In this document: piece by piece, positions 33,602-43,888 of the stretch
Position numbering within the stretch: the first letter of the stretch is position 1
How the letters are laid out: every line of letters starts with the position of its first letter
NCBI GenBank assembly: GCA_009667805.1
Contig: CM019063.1
Location: 408,462,959 to 408,526,958 of the forward strand
Direction: 5' to 3'
Length of the DNA: 64,000 nucleotides
Source of the DNA: Leptobrachium leishanense
Lineage: Eukaryota; Chordata; Amphibia; Anura; Megophryidae
Position numbers and translations under genes: made by a program
Notes under the pieces: generated by a model
Database searches by the model: none
What the model was told of the DNA's origin: nothing
What the model saw: only the letters and a program-made list of their open reading frames with translations

Positions 33602-34087
33602 ACGGCTGGGTTCACACCTGAGCGTACCGCATATGCGTGTTTTACGTGCGTTTTTGTCGGGCGTTTTATGAACGTATTACTTGGTGTTTTTGACCAATAG
33701 AAACGCGCGTCGTATGCACATTTTTTTGATTGACTACGGAGGCGTGCAATGAAAAATACTTCAGAGGCGTCCAATGAAAAAGACTTTAGTGCCTAGTGTG
33801 CCTGTCGCAATGTGCAGAACGCGCGTTCATACTCATGTTTTTGATGACGAAAAACGTAAACAACCATTTCAACACGTTCACTTTGAGGTCTATGGCTACA
33901 AACATGCTGTAATATACCCCAAAGAAGCTCCTGTACTTCTTTGGGTGTAGGGCCTTTTACGGTTCCTACGTGCTGTAAAACGCCCAGGTGTGAACCATGC
34001 CCATAGGAAATAATGGGATTTCAGTGTTCGAGCGTTTTACAGCATGTAGGAACGTGCTGTAAAACACCGAGGTGTGTACCAGGCTTA
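33602..34087. mobile_element. Candidate MITE with GGCTGGGTTCACACCT ends
   Basis: The left GGCTGGGTTCACACCTGAGCG is mirrored by GAGGTGTGTACCAGGC at 34067-34084 and by a second internal copy CAGGTGTGAACCATGCCC near 33981. The interior is rich in GCGTTTTA/TAAAACGC words. No clear target duplication. Confidence 0.5.
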
Positions 34088-34149
34088 CAGCGGCTGTGTC
34101 TAGGAAGAGGAACTCCACAATCTAGAGGAAAAGGTAGTCAAATTGTATA

Positions 34150-34566
34150 CAGAGGGGCCCAAAAAATGTATACACACTTCAACCGTTGTTATCTACACAC
34201 TTTTTTAAAACGCGTATTGAATTATGGCAGCAATGTATGGCATTATGTTTCCTTTAAAGATATCCGTATCAGATATCATTGTTGATATCCTCATGTGACC
34301 GTCAGAGAGTCAAAGAAAATGGTGGACTTAGGGGCAACGTAAGACCTTTATGAAGTGGTATTGTAAGTTTGAAAATGTGTGTGAAGTTCAATGACAATGG
34401 TGACATGAATTTGTAACCTAATAACACAAATGACGAACAATCACATGGATTGGTGATAAGTTAGAAACCGATGGCAATGTGTATGATGTGCACAAGCAAA
34501 GATCTGTGTGGTGTCGCACAGAAACAAGTCCTACATCCTCGGATACAGTTTTGTAACAGTGGTATG
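34150..34566 (+). pseudogene. Mariner-type transposase, N-terminal piece
   Basis: After the terminal repeat, frames read KFENVCEVQ and then IGDKLETDGNVYDVHKQRSV-WCRTETSPTSSDTVL with stops. This is the helix-turn-helix region and linker of a mariner-like transposase (WYKKF..., ..DVHK.RSGRPRT.TS...). It breaks at 34566, and continues near 43648 with RSPQKTVKQCALET. Several frame breaks are present within the piece. Confidence 0.55.
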
Positions 34567-35832
34567 TGTCACGACCCCTACGCGCGCCGCCGCAAAAGAC
34601 ACCAGGTTAAGCCGCTCACTATCTGTCTATCCTAGACCCAGATAATGACTGCGTGGACCACAATCCACGCATGCTTTGTCTAACCTTCCCCAGCCACACT
34701 TTCTCTCGCAACAGGTACATAGAGTGTGCTACAATGGTCCCAGGAGTGTAACGCAGTACTAGTCTTCTCTTGAAGCGGGTAGTGACTATGTCTCCCACAA
34801 TCCCCGGGCTTACTTTCCTATTCTATTAGTTACGCTGCCACCAGTCCTCATGGACACTACGCGCGCTGCAGCGAGAGATGCAGGGCTAAGCAACCCCGCT
34901 GTCTGTCTATCCTAGATCCAGACAGTGACTGCATAGACAACAATCCCCACTTGCTTACCCAACCGTCCCTAGCGACCGCAACTCACAATTTCGTAGCTAC
35001 TCGAGCTTAAAACAACAAGCAATACTCCAGTCCCTTCAGTTAGCATGGATCGAATATCAGGCAGAAACAGAATGTAATAAGGAATATATATTATGATATA
35101 GAAAAAACTATATATCGCAGTGCATTTGTTACAGGAAAAATTATAGAGAGAATTAATCGCTAGTTACACAGTAAACAGCAAATAAAAGAAAGGGATTAAG
35201 CACAGAGCCTTACTTACACGTCAAATAAACTAATTCTCGGCGACTCCTGGGGGCTGGAGCTAGAAGCATGTACAGCATGGACAGATCCTCATGGCACAGG
35301 ACACATGACCCCCCTGTGATCTGTCGCAAGCACATGGCAAGCTTCAGAATTTATACACTTCCTGGTCCTTCCAAAACCCACCCACAAATGGCCCAGCCTC
35401 CTGCACTACATATCCCAGAATTCCCCTCTCCTGAGCACGCTCAGTATGCTTCATCATTAATCTTAATTCCCTGGTCTATCAATCATCTCCCAAAGACCAT
35501 CTCCAGTGATCCAAGGATGTGATTGCTTCTTTGATATGCGGTTGGGGTGCCGCTCCGGCTGCGTCTTCTCCCTGCCATGAGCAATTTCCCCTCCTGCCTG
35601 CTGGGTAGAACCAAAAGGGTGATTTCTTTGATTCACACCTTCAGTGACTTCACAGAGAAAATGGTCACTGGCATGTTAATTGTTTCCTCCATCAGTTTGG
35701 AAGCGCAGGCATTGATTTACTAGGACAGCTGCGCAAAATGGCCTGGTATCTATAGATAGCCATAGATATAAATATGTCTTTATAATACATATCGCGGTAG
35801 ATATACAGGTCTAATCTGTCACATCTCCCATC
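34567..35832. mobile_element. Candidate LTR-type sequence starting TGTCACG
   Basis: Begins TGTCACGACCCC exactly where the mariner frame breaks, the same start as the solo LTRs at 18767 and 46620. A possible end is CTGTCACA at about 35823. A degenerate direct repeat of about 285 bp links 34567-34700 with 34853-34985 (CTGTCTATCCTAGA words). No target duplication was found, so boundaries are uncertain. Confidence 0.35.
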
Positions 35833-36308
35833 TCTAGTCTGCTACAGTATGAATATGAATAAGTGACATATGTTAGTAGACAATGTTAAGTGAATATTCT
35901 CACAAATATCCAGGTAACGGTTGTGGCCACCAATAGGTGTCACTAAAGAGCAAAATACTTTTTTGTCTACCAAAGAGAAAAGATGGTGATGTCTCATCAT
36001 TTGCTTTCATCAGGATGTGACATAAGCCAGCCACCCCCCTCCCAGAAGGGCCACTTTCCATTCAAATGGCTACTAGGATCCACTCTAAGGGTGGAGACAA
36101 GCCTCTAGTCCAACCTTCTTTTGGATTCAACCTGGAAACACAAAACATGATCTCTTCTTTACGGATTTGGCTGTTGATCTGAACGCATGGCCTTGCAAGT
36201 CTTGTGCTGTCACTATTTGGATGGGTAAATGGCTCCTGCTTATTCCTTTGTATTTCAATCCTCTAAGCGGAGTCTGTTTTTTTTTTTTTGTAGTGTCCAA
36301 GATTAAGT
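35833..36308. other. Unclassified part of the mariner insert
   Basis: No open frame, terminal repeat or recognised motif between the LTR-like sequence and the piggyBac-type element. Confidence 0.3.
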
Positions 36309-36977
36309 TTAACCCCTTAGTGACCGGGCGGTTTTACACAAATCCGTCCTTTAATGACCGCTGCTGGTTTTACGTTTCTGCGCTGTTAGTGTTTACGTCA
36401 AATTTTCCTCTTACTCGTTTATGTAACCCACACATATTTTACACTGTTTTTCTCGTCATTAAATGGACTTTATAAAGATACCATTTTTTTCATCATTTCA
36501 TATAATTTACTATAAAAAATATTGTGAAATATGACAAAAAATTGAAAAAACACCACTTTTTCGTACTTTGACCCCCAAAATTTCTTATGTATCAACAACC
36601 GTCAAAATTAATTCCTTAGTAGTTTCTAAATTTAGTACTGAGTTTAGCAATACCCAATGTTTACATATTCCTCGCTTTTTTCCTTATTTTATGCAACAAT
36701 AAGTGCAAGTAGCACTTTGCCATTTCCAAAGAGTTTATTTTCAAAACTAGTGATAGTGACATTGTAACACTGATATCTGTCACTAATTCCTGAATAACCC
36801 TACACATATACATATTTTTTTAAAGTACACAAATCAAGGTATTAAACTTGGGGTATTTTGACTCTTTCCATGCAAACCATTTTACCACAAATCTATGCCA
36901 AAGTTTGAGAAAAAAAATTTTTTGGGTGATTTTTTTTTTTTGAACGCAATTTAAGAATACATGTACTGTGAACTTTA

Positions 36978-37402
36978 GGCTAGGGTCAGACTGAGGCAGT
37001 GCGAACGCGCGTTCTGGCGCACTTAATCACGGCCGTGCTAGCAGCAGATGCCGGGCAATGACGGCCAATATACGAAGTACGGTCGCACAAAAGTCCGGCT
37101 GCGCAACGCAAGTGGAAAATGAACGCATTTTTTCGAGAACGTTAAACCACTAGTACTGACGTACAGAGTGCGCTGCGTCCGCTAGCGGCATGTGTGCGTG
37201 AATTGGAGACATCAGACGCTGCTAATGTCTGGCCAACATAACGGCCAGATGCAAGAAGTGTTTTATTGATGATCCGTACAAAATCACGGATGAAACTGCG
37301 CATCGTATGACCGCTATTGCGTATTCCGTGAAAAAATACGTCCATTCTTCGAACGCACATTTTCACGGACAACGTGAAAAATGCGTTAGTCTGACCCTAG
37401 CC
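36978..37402. mobile_element. PIF/Harbinger-type MITE, copy 2
   Basis: Ends GGCTAGGGTCAGACTGAG and TTAGTCTGACCCTAGCC, flanked by TTA (36975-36977, 37403-37405). It matches copy 1 at 31856-32282 in the reverse orientation. 425 bp. Confidence 0.85.
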
Positions 37403-37403
37403 T

Positions 37404-39030
37404 TAAGGTTTACTGCCAAAGAGCACCCCAAAATATGTTCAGCAACATCTTCTGAGTAAATTGATACCACCCATGTATAGGTATGTCGGGTCATTTGGGG
37501 GCTAATAGGCCTTATTTGGGGGGTGCGCATTTCAGTTTTCCAACTTGGAATTTTCACATTTCGTCATCATGCACCCATGTCCTATTTGGGACATTTTTTG
37601 AAGCCGGCCAAAGTAATTTACCCCCATCAAATCATATATTTTTAGAAAGGGCACACCCTAGGGTGCTTCAAAGAGTTGTATTTTAACACTTTCCATGCAC
37701 TAGCTCTATGTCAAACTTTCAGGTAGTCACTTTTTGTGTTATTTTTTCACACACATTGTACTTTAGGCATGAATTGTCAAATCCAGTTATGGTTACTGCC
37801 AAAAAACACCCCAAAATATGTTCAGCAACATCTTCTGAGTAAATTGATACCACCCATGTATAGGTATGTCGGGTCATTTGGGGGCTAATAGGTCTTATTT
37901 GGGGGGTGCGCATTTCAGTTTTCCAACTTGGAATTTTCACATTTCGTCATCATGCACCCATGTCCTATTTGGGAAATTTTTGAAGCCGGCCAAAGTAATT
38001 TACCCCCATCAAACCATATATTTTTAGAAAGGGCACACCCTAGGGTGCTTCAAAGAGTTGTATTTTAACACTTTCCATGCACTAGCTCTATGTCAAACTT
38101 TCAGGTAGTCACTTTTTGTGTTATTTTTTCACACACATTGTACTTTAGGCATGAATTGTCAAATCCAGTTATGGGTTACTGCCAAAAAACACCCCAAAAT
38201 ATGTTCAGCAACATCTTCTGAGTAAAGTGATACCACCCATATATAGATTTGTTCTGTTGTTTTTGGGGTGCTACGCCAATCTTTGACATGTGCTTGTCAA
38301 TTTTCTAATTTGACATACAGTATCTTCTTTGCTTATCTTCTTTTTAGGGGCCTTTTTACATACCCCAGTTTTATGAACGTGCATATATTTGGTAAGCTAA
38401 CACCCCAAAGTATTGTAAATGGAGTGTTTTTATGCTATGGATGCAACCGTTTGCTCCAAACAAATTGGATACTGTTTGGTGGTCATTTTTCATTTTTACG
38501 TGGACTGTGATTTAGGAGACACTGTTGTTTGTTACTGCATGAAAACTCTCCAGGTTGTTTACTGCAAGGTCTCCTGAGTACACCCATGCCCCCCATGCAT
38601 AGGTTTGCCAGGATTTTGGGAAGGTTCAAATACAATTTTTATGACTTTGTCATTGGAGTTGAAATTGAGATTATTTCTTCAGCTAGGCTTTGGTTTTGGG
38701 TCTACCGCATACCCCAGTTTGAATTATTGCCCGAAAATTGTTTATATTTGTTATGTTGACACCCCAAGGTATTGCATATGGAGTGCTTTGATGCCATGGA
38801 TGCAACGGTTTTAGCCCAAAACATTTGAGAAGGTGTGTGGTGTAATTTTTCAATTTTCAGATTTTTACGCCCACATTAGATTTGGACTGTGATTTATGAG
38901 ACACTGTTGTTTGTTACTGCATGAAAACTCTCCAGGTTGTTTTCTGCAAGGTCTCCTGAGTACACCCATGCCCCCCATGCATAGGTTTGCCAGGATTTTG
39001 GAAGGTTCAAATACAATTTTTATGACTTTA
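37404..39030. repeat. Tandem repeats of about 383 bp in the piggyBac left arm
   Basis: The marker CACCCCAAAATATGTTCAGC recurs at 37424, 37807 and 38190, a spacing of exactly 383. The first two units are almost identical. Farther right two more diverged units recur with spacing 382 (ACTGTTGTTTGTTACTGC at 38521 and 38903), sharing TCTGAGTA..ACCCATG..ATAGGT wording with the first set. So the arm seems built from old and recently homogenised units of one repeat. Confidence 0.85.
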
Positions 39031-39687
39031 CAGCCTGTCAAACTGGGGATGCTCTCTAGGAGGGCACAGGCTGTTGTCATTGAAGTGCATGAAACGCAAA
39101 ATGTTTTCATACCTTCTACGTGACATTGATTGGGGGTAAATGGGGGTAGAGCAGATGGGGCTACTGCTCCAGTAGGAGCGAATTGAGGGCTTCTTTATGA
39201 TGCCCATCAACATAGTAAGTGCCCAGAATTTCAGAAATTCTGGCACATCTAGCGGTGTCCATTGCTGCCTTGCCAAGTTGAAGTCTGGCTTCGCAGCACA
39301 ATGCTGATGGGCATACAGATTTGATTGGGCCACGATGTGGCCCAACAAATCATCCCCCATAAACACCTGCAAAAACTGTGTGGCGGTAAATCCTGCAACA
39401 TCAATATTGATGCCAGGATTTGCCGTGAAAGGAGGGATATCTGGCCTCTGGTGATGAGGCACTACCCACTCCTCAGCTGGAGCTGTGCGTCTCCTGCTGG
39501 CAGGTGGTGACCCAGGATCTGCATCAGAAACATCACTAGATACATCAGCCAGCGTAGATGATGTATCTAGCGACGTCTCTGAGCAGTTGGCGGGGTCGAA
39601 ATCAGGGTCGGAGTCTGACGCAGATGCCTCAGATTCTGACGCCAGGATGGCATATGCCTCCTCGGCGCTGTACACCCTCTCAGACAT
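39028..39687 (-). pseudogene. piggyBac transposase, N-terminal 219 residues
   Basis: Starts with ATG (MSERVYSAEEAYAILASESE), then an acidic, Ser-rich stretch to about residue 65, as in piggyBac proteins. The start of the DDE_Tnp_1_7 domain follows: VAGFTATQFLQVFMGDDLLGHIVAQSNLYA, KFWALTMLMGIIKKPSIRSYW and MSRRRYENILRFMHFNDNS, ending HPQFDRL. A full protein has about 550-600 residues and three catalytic aspartates, all C-terminal to this point and absent. The frame stops on entering the repeat arm, so an internal deletion removed the catalytic core. The intact frame suggests recent deletion. Alternatively it could be a truncated product with DNA-binding-free function, but nothing supports that. 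Confidence 0.85.
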
Positions 39688-39779
39688 TATATATAATAGA
39701 TTATAACATTTTATAATTATTATATATAATAAGCGGATTGTTGGTTCTTAGAAGAACCGTTGGGTTTCACAAGAAAATA

Positions 39780-39935
39780 CAAATAAACACCTAAATCTCT
39801 CTAAATCACTCTAAACCTGCCTCAATTCTTCTAAATCTCCCTAAAATCTCTCTAAATCTGCCTCAATTTTTCTAATCTCACTAAAATCTCTCTAAATCTG
39901 CCTCAATTTTTCTAATCTCACTAAAATCTCTAACC
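39780..39935. repeat. Short tandem repeat upstream of the piggyBac frame
   Basis: CTCTCTAAATCTGCCTCAAT followed by TTTTCTAATCTCACTAAAAT recurs about three times with a period of 46 or so. It lies 5' of the transposase start on the minus strand. Confidence 0.75.
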
Positions 39936-40071
39936 TGTCAAATCTGATCTCTCTCTCTCGCTCACCAAAACACAAGTGAGGAGAGGGAGGGAGAATCACA
40001 GAGGTCACGGCCAATATTTACAAAATATTGACCTGACCTGACAAATTAGAAATTTTATTTTGATTTTTTTT

Positions 40072-40589
40072 TACTTCTGATTGGATGTTGCTAGCCTGCC
40101 TCTCTGATGAGGCAGGCTAGGAACATCCCACTCCACCCCATCTTGGCAGTCAGTTTATTTTATTTTATTCATTTTTATTGATTTTTATTTTACTTTTTTT
40201 TACTTTTTTTACACTTTTTTTTACTCTGCTGGGTGCCTTGATCCCTCGAGGCACCCAGCAGAGCACCTGATCACTCATGTGATCGTTTTGTACTGAGTGC
40301 CACGATACCTCGTGGCACTCAGTACTTCCTGCCGCTACCGGAAGTGATCGCTCGGGGGGAGCGATCACTTAGCGGACCGGCGGCAGGTAAGCATATTGCA
40401 AGGATGCCTCGATGTCGAGGCATCCCTGCAATATACACAGAGCATCTGGAAGCGATCCGATCGCTTCCAGCGCTCTCTAGAAGTGCCGGGCACCTCTCCG
40501 GTAAAACCGGATGTTGATCGCTCCCGGGGAGCGATCACAAGGTGCCCGGCACTTCTCACCGCCATTGCACGGATGCCTGGACTCCCAGG
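40072..40589. repeat. Cluster of perfect hairpins in the piggyBac right arm
   Basis: Successive stems: TAGCCTGCCTC/GAGGCAGGCTA, CTCTGCTGGGTGCCT/AGGCACCCAGCAGAG, GTACTGAGTGCCACGA/TCGTGGCACTCAGTAC, GCATATTGCA../..TGCAATATAC with GATGCCTCGA/TCGAGGCATC, and GATCGCTCCC/GGGAGCGATC inside AAGTGCCGGGCACCT/AGGTGCCCGGCACTT. The same style occurs in the TTAA element at 8639-9841. Confidence 0.8.
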
Positions 40590-40653
40590 CAGGGGCCGAT
40601 CCAGGGGGGGGGGCAACGGGGCAATTGCCCCCCCTGAGATTTGGCCCGGGGGT

Positions 40654-40912
40654 TGAGGGACCCAGATGCCGGGCAGCGCGAGAGCGCCTGCCCGATCTTG
40701 AACAGTCCGTCCTGTGAAGTGGATGCGGCTGTGTGCGTGCGCAGCCGGTCACGTGGTCCGGCTAATCAGGTGGTACTGAGTCTCTGTACCACCTGACTGG
40801 CCGGACCGCGTGACCGGCTGCGCACGCACACAGCCGCATCCACTTCACAGGACGGACTGTTCAAGATCGGGCAGGCGCTCCCGCGCTGCCCGGCATCTGG
40901 GTCCCTCAACCC
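40654..40912. repeat. Large inverted repeat, arms about 125 bp
   Basis: GGTTGAGGGACCCAGATGCC at 40654 is mirrored by GGCATCTGGGTCCCTCAACC ending at 40912. The arms stay complementary through CGCATCCACTTCACAGG and GGTGGTACTGAGTCTC/GAGTCTCTGTACCACC at the centre, with few mismatches. GC- and CpG-rich. Confidence 0.85.
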
Positions 40913-40929
40913 CCTGCCGGAGCTGGGGC

Positions 40930-41950
40930 AACAATCCAGGTGAGAGCTGGGGCAAATCCATGACCTGGGGGCAAATCCATGTGTGACCTGGGGGCAAATC
41001 CATGAGCTGGGGGCAAATCCATGTGTGACCTGGGGGCAAATCCATGTGTGACCTGGGGGCAAATCCATGTGTGACCTGGGGGCAAATCCATGAGCTGGGG
41101 CAAATCCATGAGCTGGGGCAAATCCATGAGCTGGGGCAAATCCATGAGCTGGGGCAAATCCATGAGCTGGGGCAAATCCATGAGCTGGGCAAATCCATGT
41201 GCTGGGGCAAATCCATGAGCTGGGGCAAATCCATGAGCTGGGGCAAATCCATGAGCTGGGGGGCAAATCCATGAGCTGGGGCAAATCCATGAGCTGGGGG
41301 GCAAATCCATGAGCTGGGGGCAAATCCATGAGCTGGGGCAAATCCATGAGCTGGGGGCAAATCCATGAGCTGGGGCAAATCCATGAGCTGGGGGCAAATC
41401 CATGAGCTGGGGGCAAATCCATGAGCTGGGGGCAAATCCATGACCTGGGGGCAAATACATGAGCTGGGAAAATACATGACCTGGGGGCAAATCCATGAGC
41501 TGGGCAAATCCATATGTGCTGGCAAATCCATGACCTGGGGGCGAATCCATGAGCTGGGCAAATCCATGACCTGGGGGCAAATCCATGAGCTGGGGGCAAA
41601 TCCATGTGCTGGGCAAATCCATGACCTGGGGGCAAATCCATGAGCTGGGCAAATCCATGACCTGGGGGCAAATACATGAGCTGGGCAAATCCATGAGCTG
41701 GGTAAATCCATGACCTGGGGGCAAATCCATGAGCTGGGCAAATCCATGTGCTGGGCAAATCCATGACCTGGGGGAAAATCCATGAGCTGGGCAAATCCAT
41801 GACCTGGGGCAAATCCATGAGCTGGGGGCAAATCCATGAGCTGGGCAAATCCATGACCTGGGGGCAAATCCATGAGCTGGGCAAATCCATGACCTGGGGG
41901 CAAATCCATGAGCTGGGCAAATCCTTGAGCTGGGGGCAAATCCATGTGTG
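40930..41950. repeat. Minisatellite, unit about 17-23 bp
   Basis: About 50 units of GAGCTGGGGGCAAATCCAT with variants in the G run (2-6 G), GAGCTG versus GACCTG, and an occasional GTGTGACC extension. Units with GACCTG alternate with GAGCTG units in the right half, suggesting a two-unit higher-order period. Long open frames on both strands (for example 41920-40766 minus) arise only from the repeat and are not genes. Confidence 0.95.
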
Positions 41951-41954
41951 AGCT

Positions 41955-42275
41955 GGGGGCTCTCTGCTCCTCTAGATTGTAAAATCCGGGGTGCCCTCTG
42001 CTCCTCTAGATTGTAAAATCCGGGGTGCCCTCTGCTCCTCTAGATTGTAAGCTCCTGGGTGCCCTCTGCTCCTCTAGATTGTAAGCTCCTGGGTGTCCTC
42101 TGCTCCTCTAGATTGTAAACTCCTGGGTGCCCTCTGCTCCTCTAGATTGTAAACTCCTGGGTGCCCTCTGCTCCTCTAGATTGTAAGCTCCTGTGAGCCG
42201 GGCCCTCTGCTCCTCTAGATTGTAAGCTCCTGTGAGCCGGGCCCTCTGTAAATTCTCGTGAGTCGGGCTCTCTGC
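41955..42275. repeat. Second tandem repeat, unit about 36-38 bp
   Basis: CTCTGCTCCTCTAGATTGTA recurs eight times followed by variable AATCCGGGGTGCC, AGCTCCTGGGTGCC or AGCTCCTGTGAGCCGGGCC. Directly adjoins the minisatellite. Confidence 0.9.
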
Positions 42276-42490
42276 TAAAACACCTTATTTTCTGTAAGTG
42301 CCCCTCCCGAGACTAGTCTCTGGATCCGCCCCTGCTCCCAGGCATCCTGCAATGGCGTTTGAGCTGCTGGAAGCGATCCGATCGCTTCCAGCGCTCAAAA
42401 AACCGCAGGACGTACCATGTACGTCAGCGGGTCTAAAAGAGACCCGCTGCAATGACGTACATGGTACGTCCTGGGTCCTTAAGGGGTTAA

Positions 42491-42814
42491 CAGTGTTTAT
42501 TACTGTTTCCTTTTTAGCTTTCAGGTAACCTTTTATCTTTTTATAAAGTAAAGTCATTAATAGCCATCTATCTGTATGCGTGTCCTCACTCACTATTCTA
42601 CGTCCCACGCTGATGTACCTTTTTTTCAGAACAAATGCTGTAGACAGAGTTATGAATATTCAACAGTTAATAACCAAATAAAAATGTGTTAGTGCCCATC
42701 GCTGCAGGGGCTTATCAACTAACTGGTGATTTTTTTAATATTAAATGATGATTCAGTATTCTTGGTTATGTTAATCTTTTCGGGAGAGTCATATTAATAG
42801 ATAGTGTACTCTCC
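42491..42814. other. No gene seen
   Basis: AT-rich stretch between the piggyBac-type and Tc1 type 2 elements. Confidence 0.3.
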
Positions 42815-43530
42815 CCAAATATATATATTTGGACAGCACAATTATCACACTTTTGGCTCTGTATACCACCAGAATAAAATTAAAACGAAACAGTCCAAAT
42901 TAATTTGAAGTAAAGACTTTCAGCTTTAATTCAAGGGGAGGAACATAAATATCAAGTGCAAATTTTAGGAACTGCAACCATTTTTATACAACGTTCCCCC
43001 ATTTTCAAATGTAATTGGACAAATGAATATAATCATAAATAAAATGCTCATTTTTTATATTTTGTTGAGAATCCTTTACTGGCAATGACTGCCTGAAATT
43101 TGGAACCCGTGGACATTACCAAAGACTTGGTTTGCTCCTTTCTTTCTCCTATTTGCTCTCACGAAGTATTCTCTTGATTGTAGGCTTTGACAATGATACG
43201 TCCACCTCCTGGAGAGTGTCCTGCACTTCTCTGGATGTTGTGAATGGGTTTTTCTTTACTATAGAGAGGATCCTGTGATCATCCACCACTGTTGCCTTCC
43301 ATGGACGTCCAGGCCTTTTTATGTTGCTGAGCTCACCAGTGCGTTCTTCTTTCTTCAGAATGTACCAAACTGTTGATTTGGCCACTCCTAAAGTTGCTGC
43401 TATCTCTCTGATGGATTTGTTTTGTTTTTGAAGCCTTACAATGGCCTGTTTCACTTGTATGGACAACTCCTTTGAACACATGATGTAGGTTCACAGCAAT
43501 AGATTCCAAATGCATATATAATGTGGATAT
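42815..43530 (-). mobile_element. Tc1 type 2, internally deleted copy
   Basis: Left end ATATTTGGACAGCACAATTA matches 18711 onward; the sequence continues to CAAAGACTTGGTTTGCTCC, then jumps to the helix-turn-helix part of the transposase. Compared with 18699-22443 about 640 bp of catalytic region are missing. The right terminal repeat is not seen. It contains the empty sites for the solo LTR at 18767 and the MITE at 19881. Confidence 0.8.
43149..43481 (-). pseudogene. Tc1 type 2 transposase, N-terminal DNA-binding part
   Basis: An open frame of 110 codons starting with an ATG: MCSKELSIQVKQAIVRLQKQ. It holds the first helix-turn-helix (SIREIAATLGVAKSTVWYILKK), the GRPW hook (KRPGRPWKATVVDD) and the second helix-turn-helix (TSREVQDTLQEVDVSLSKPTIKRILRE). 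These are the paired-like DNA-binding domain of Tc1 transposases, which bind the terminal repeats. The catalytic DDE domain is deleted. The DNA-binding half is undamaged, so a product, if made, could bind ends without cutting; that is inference. Confidence 0.85.
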
Positions 43531-43647
43531 AACTCTGCTAGAAATACTAGAATACTAGAAATTGGTTCCCTGTTGGATACTATTAATTGTAGAACCTTTT
43601 ACGCCATATTTACGCAAATAATTCATCCAGAGCGAATAACCCTTACA

Positions 43648-43888
43648 GTTTTTAAACGCTCACCGCAAAAGACTGTGAAACAATGTGCACTTGAGACAGA
43701 AAATTAGTAGATCAAGCATACAACATATTCTGAAGAGATCACATTGGAGATTTTACATCCTGAGACTGTTAATTGCCATGATTGAAGAAGACCCTGATCG
43801 GAGAATGGAGTATTGTGAGTGGTTTAGACAAATGGTACATGAAGATGAGGACATTTACAGCATATGGTGTGGTCTGTTTAATGGCAGT
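43648..43888 (+). pseudogene. Mariner-type transposase, middle piece 1
   Basis: Reads RSPQKTVKQCALET, then SRSSIQHILKRSHWRFYILRLL and EEDPDRRMEYCEWFRQMVHEDED, the second helix-turn-helix and linker of the mariner gene whose start is at 34150. Just before the TTAA insertion at 43889 the frame of the first catalytic motif reads W-S-V-stop, where an active enzyme has W-S/T-D-E, so the first catalytic Asp is lost. Confidence 0.7.

Larger units (their letters stand above)
40590..42334. mobile_element. hAT-type element carrying minisatellites, inserted in piggyBac
   Basis: Ends CAGGGGCCGATCCAGGG and CTGGATCCGCCCCTG are inverted; a perfect 8-bp duplication CTCCCAGG flanks it (40582-40589, 42335-42342). 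The host hairpin CGGATGCCTGGACTCCCAGGCATCC is restored when it is removed. The interior holds a large inverted repeat, a 17-23-bp minisatellite and a 36-bp satellite. No transposase. Confidence 0.85.
36309..42490 (-). mobile_element. piggyBac-type transposon, 6.2 kb, internally deleted and invaded
   Basis: TTAA at 36309-36312 and 42487-42490 bounds inverted ends CCCCTTAGTGACCGGG and CCTGGGTCCTTAAGGGG. It encodes a piggyBac transposase N-terminus on the minus strand (39028-39687). The left arm carries tandem repeats of about 383 bp (37404-39030) and a Harbinger-type MITE; the right arm is full of perfect stems and holds a hAT element with a minisatellite. The catalytic part of the transposase is missing. 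Confidence 0.85.

Noticed and set aside
40396..40752. GC-rich, CpG-rich stretch as a possible promoter CpG island
   Set aside because: It lies within the piggyBac arm and the hAT inverted repeat, not next to a gene.
40766..41945. Three overlapping long minus-strand open frames (274-384 codons)
   Set aside because: They are translations of the minisatellite in all three frames (MDLPPAHGFAP-type repeats) and exist only because the unit lacks stops.
41955..42275. CRISPR-like array of regular repeats
   Set aside because: Units are contiguous tandem repeats without unique spacers, in a vertebrate genome.
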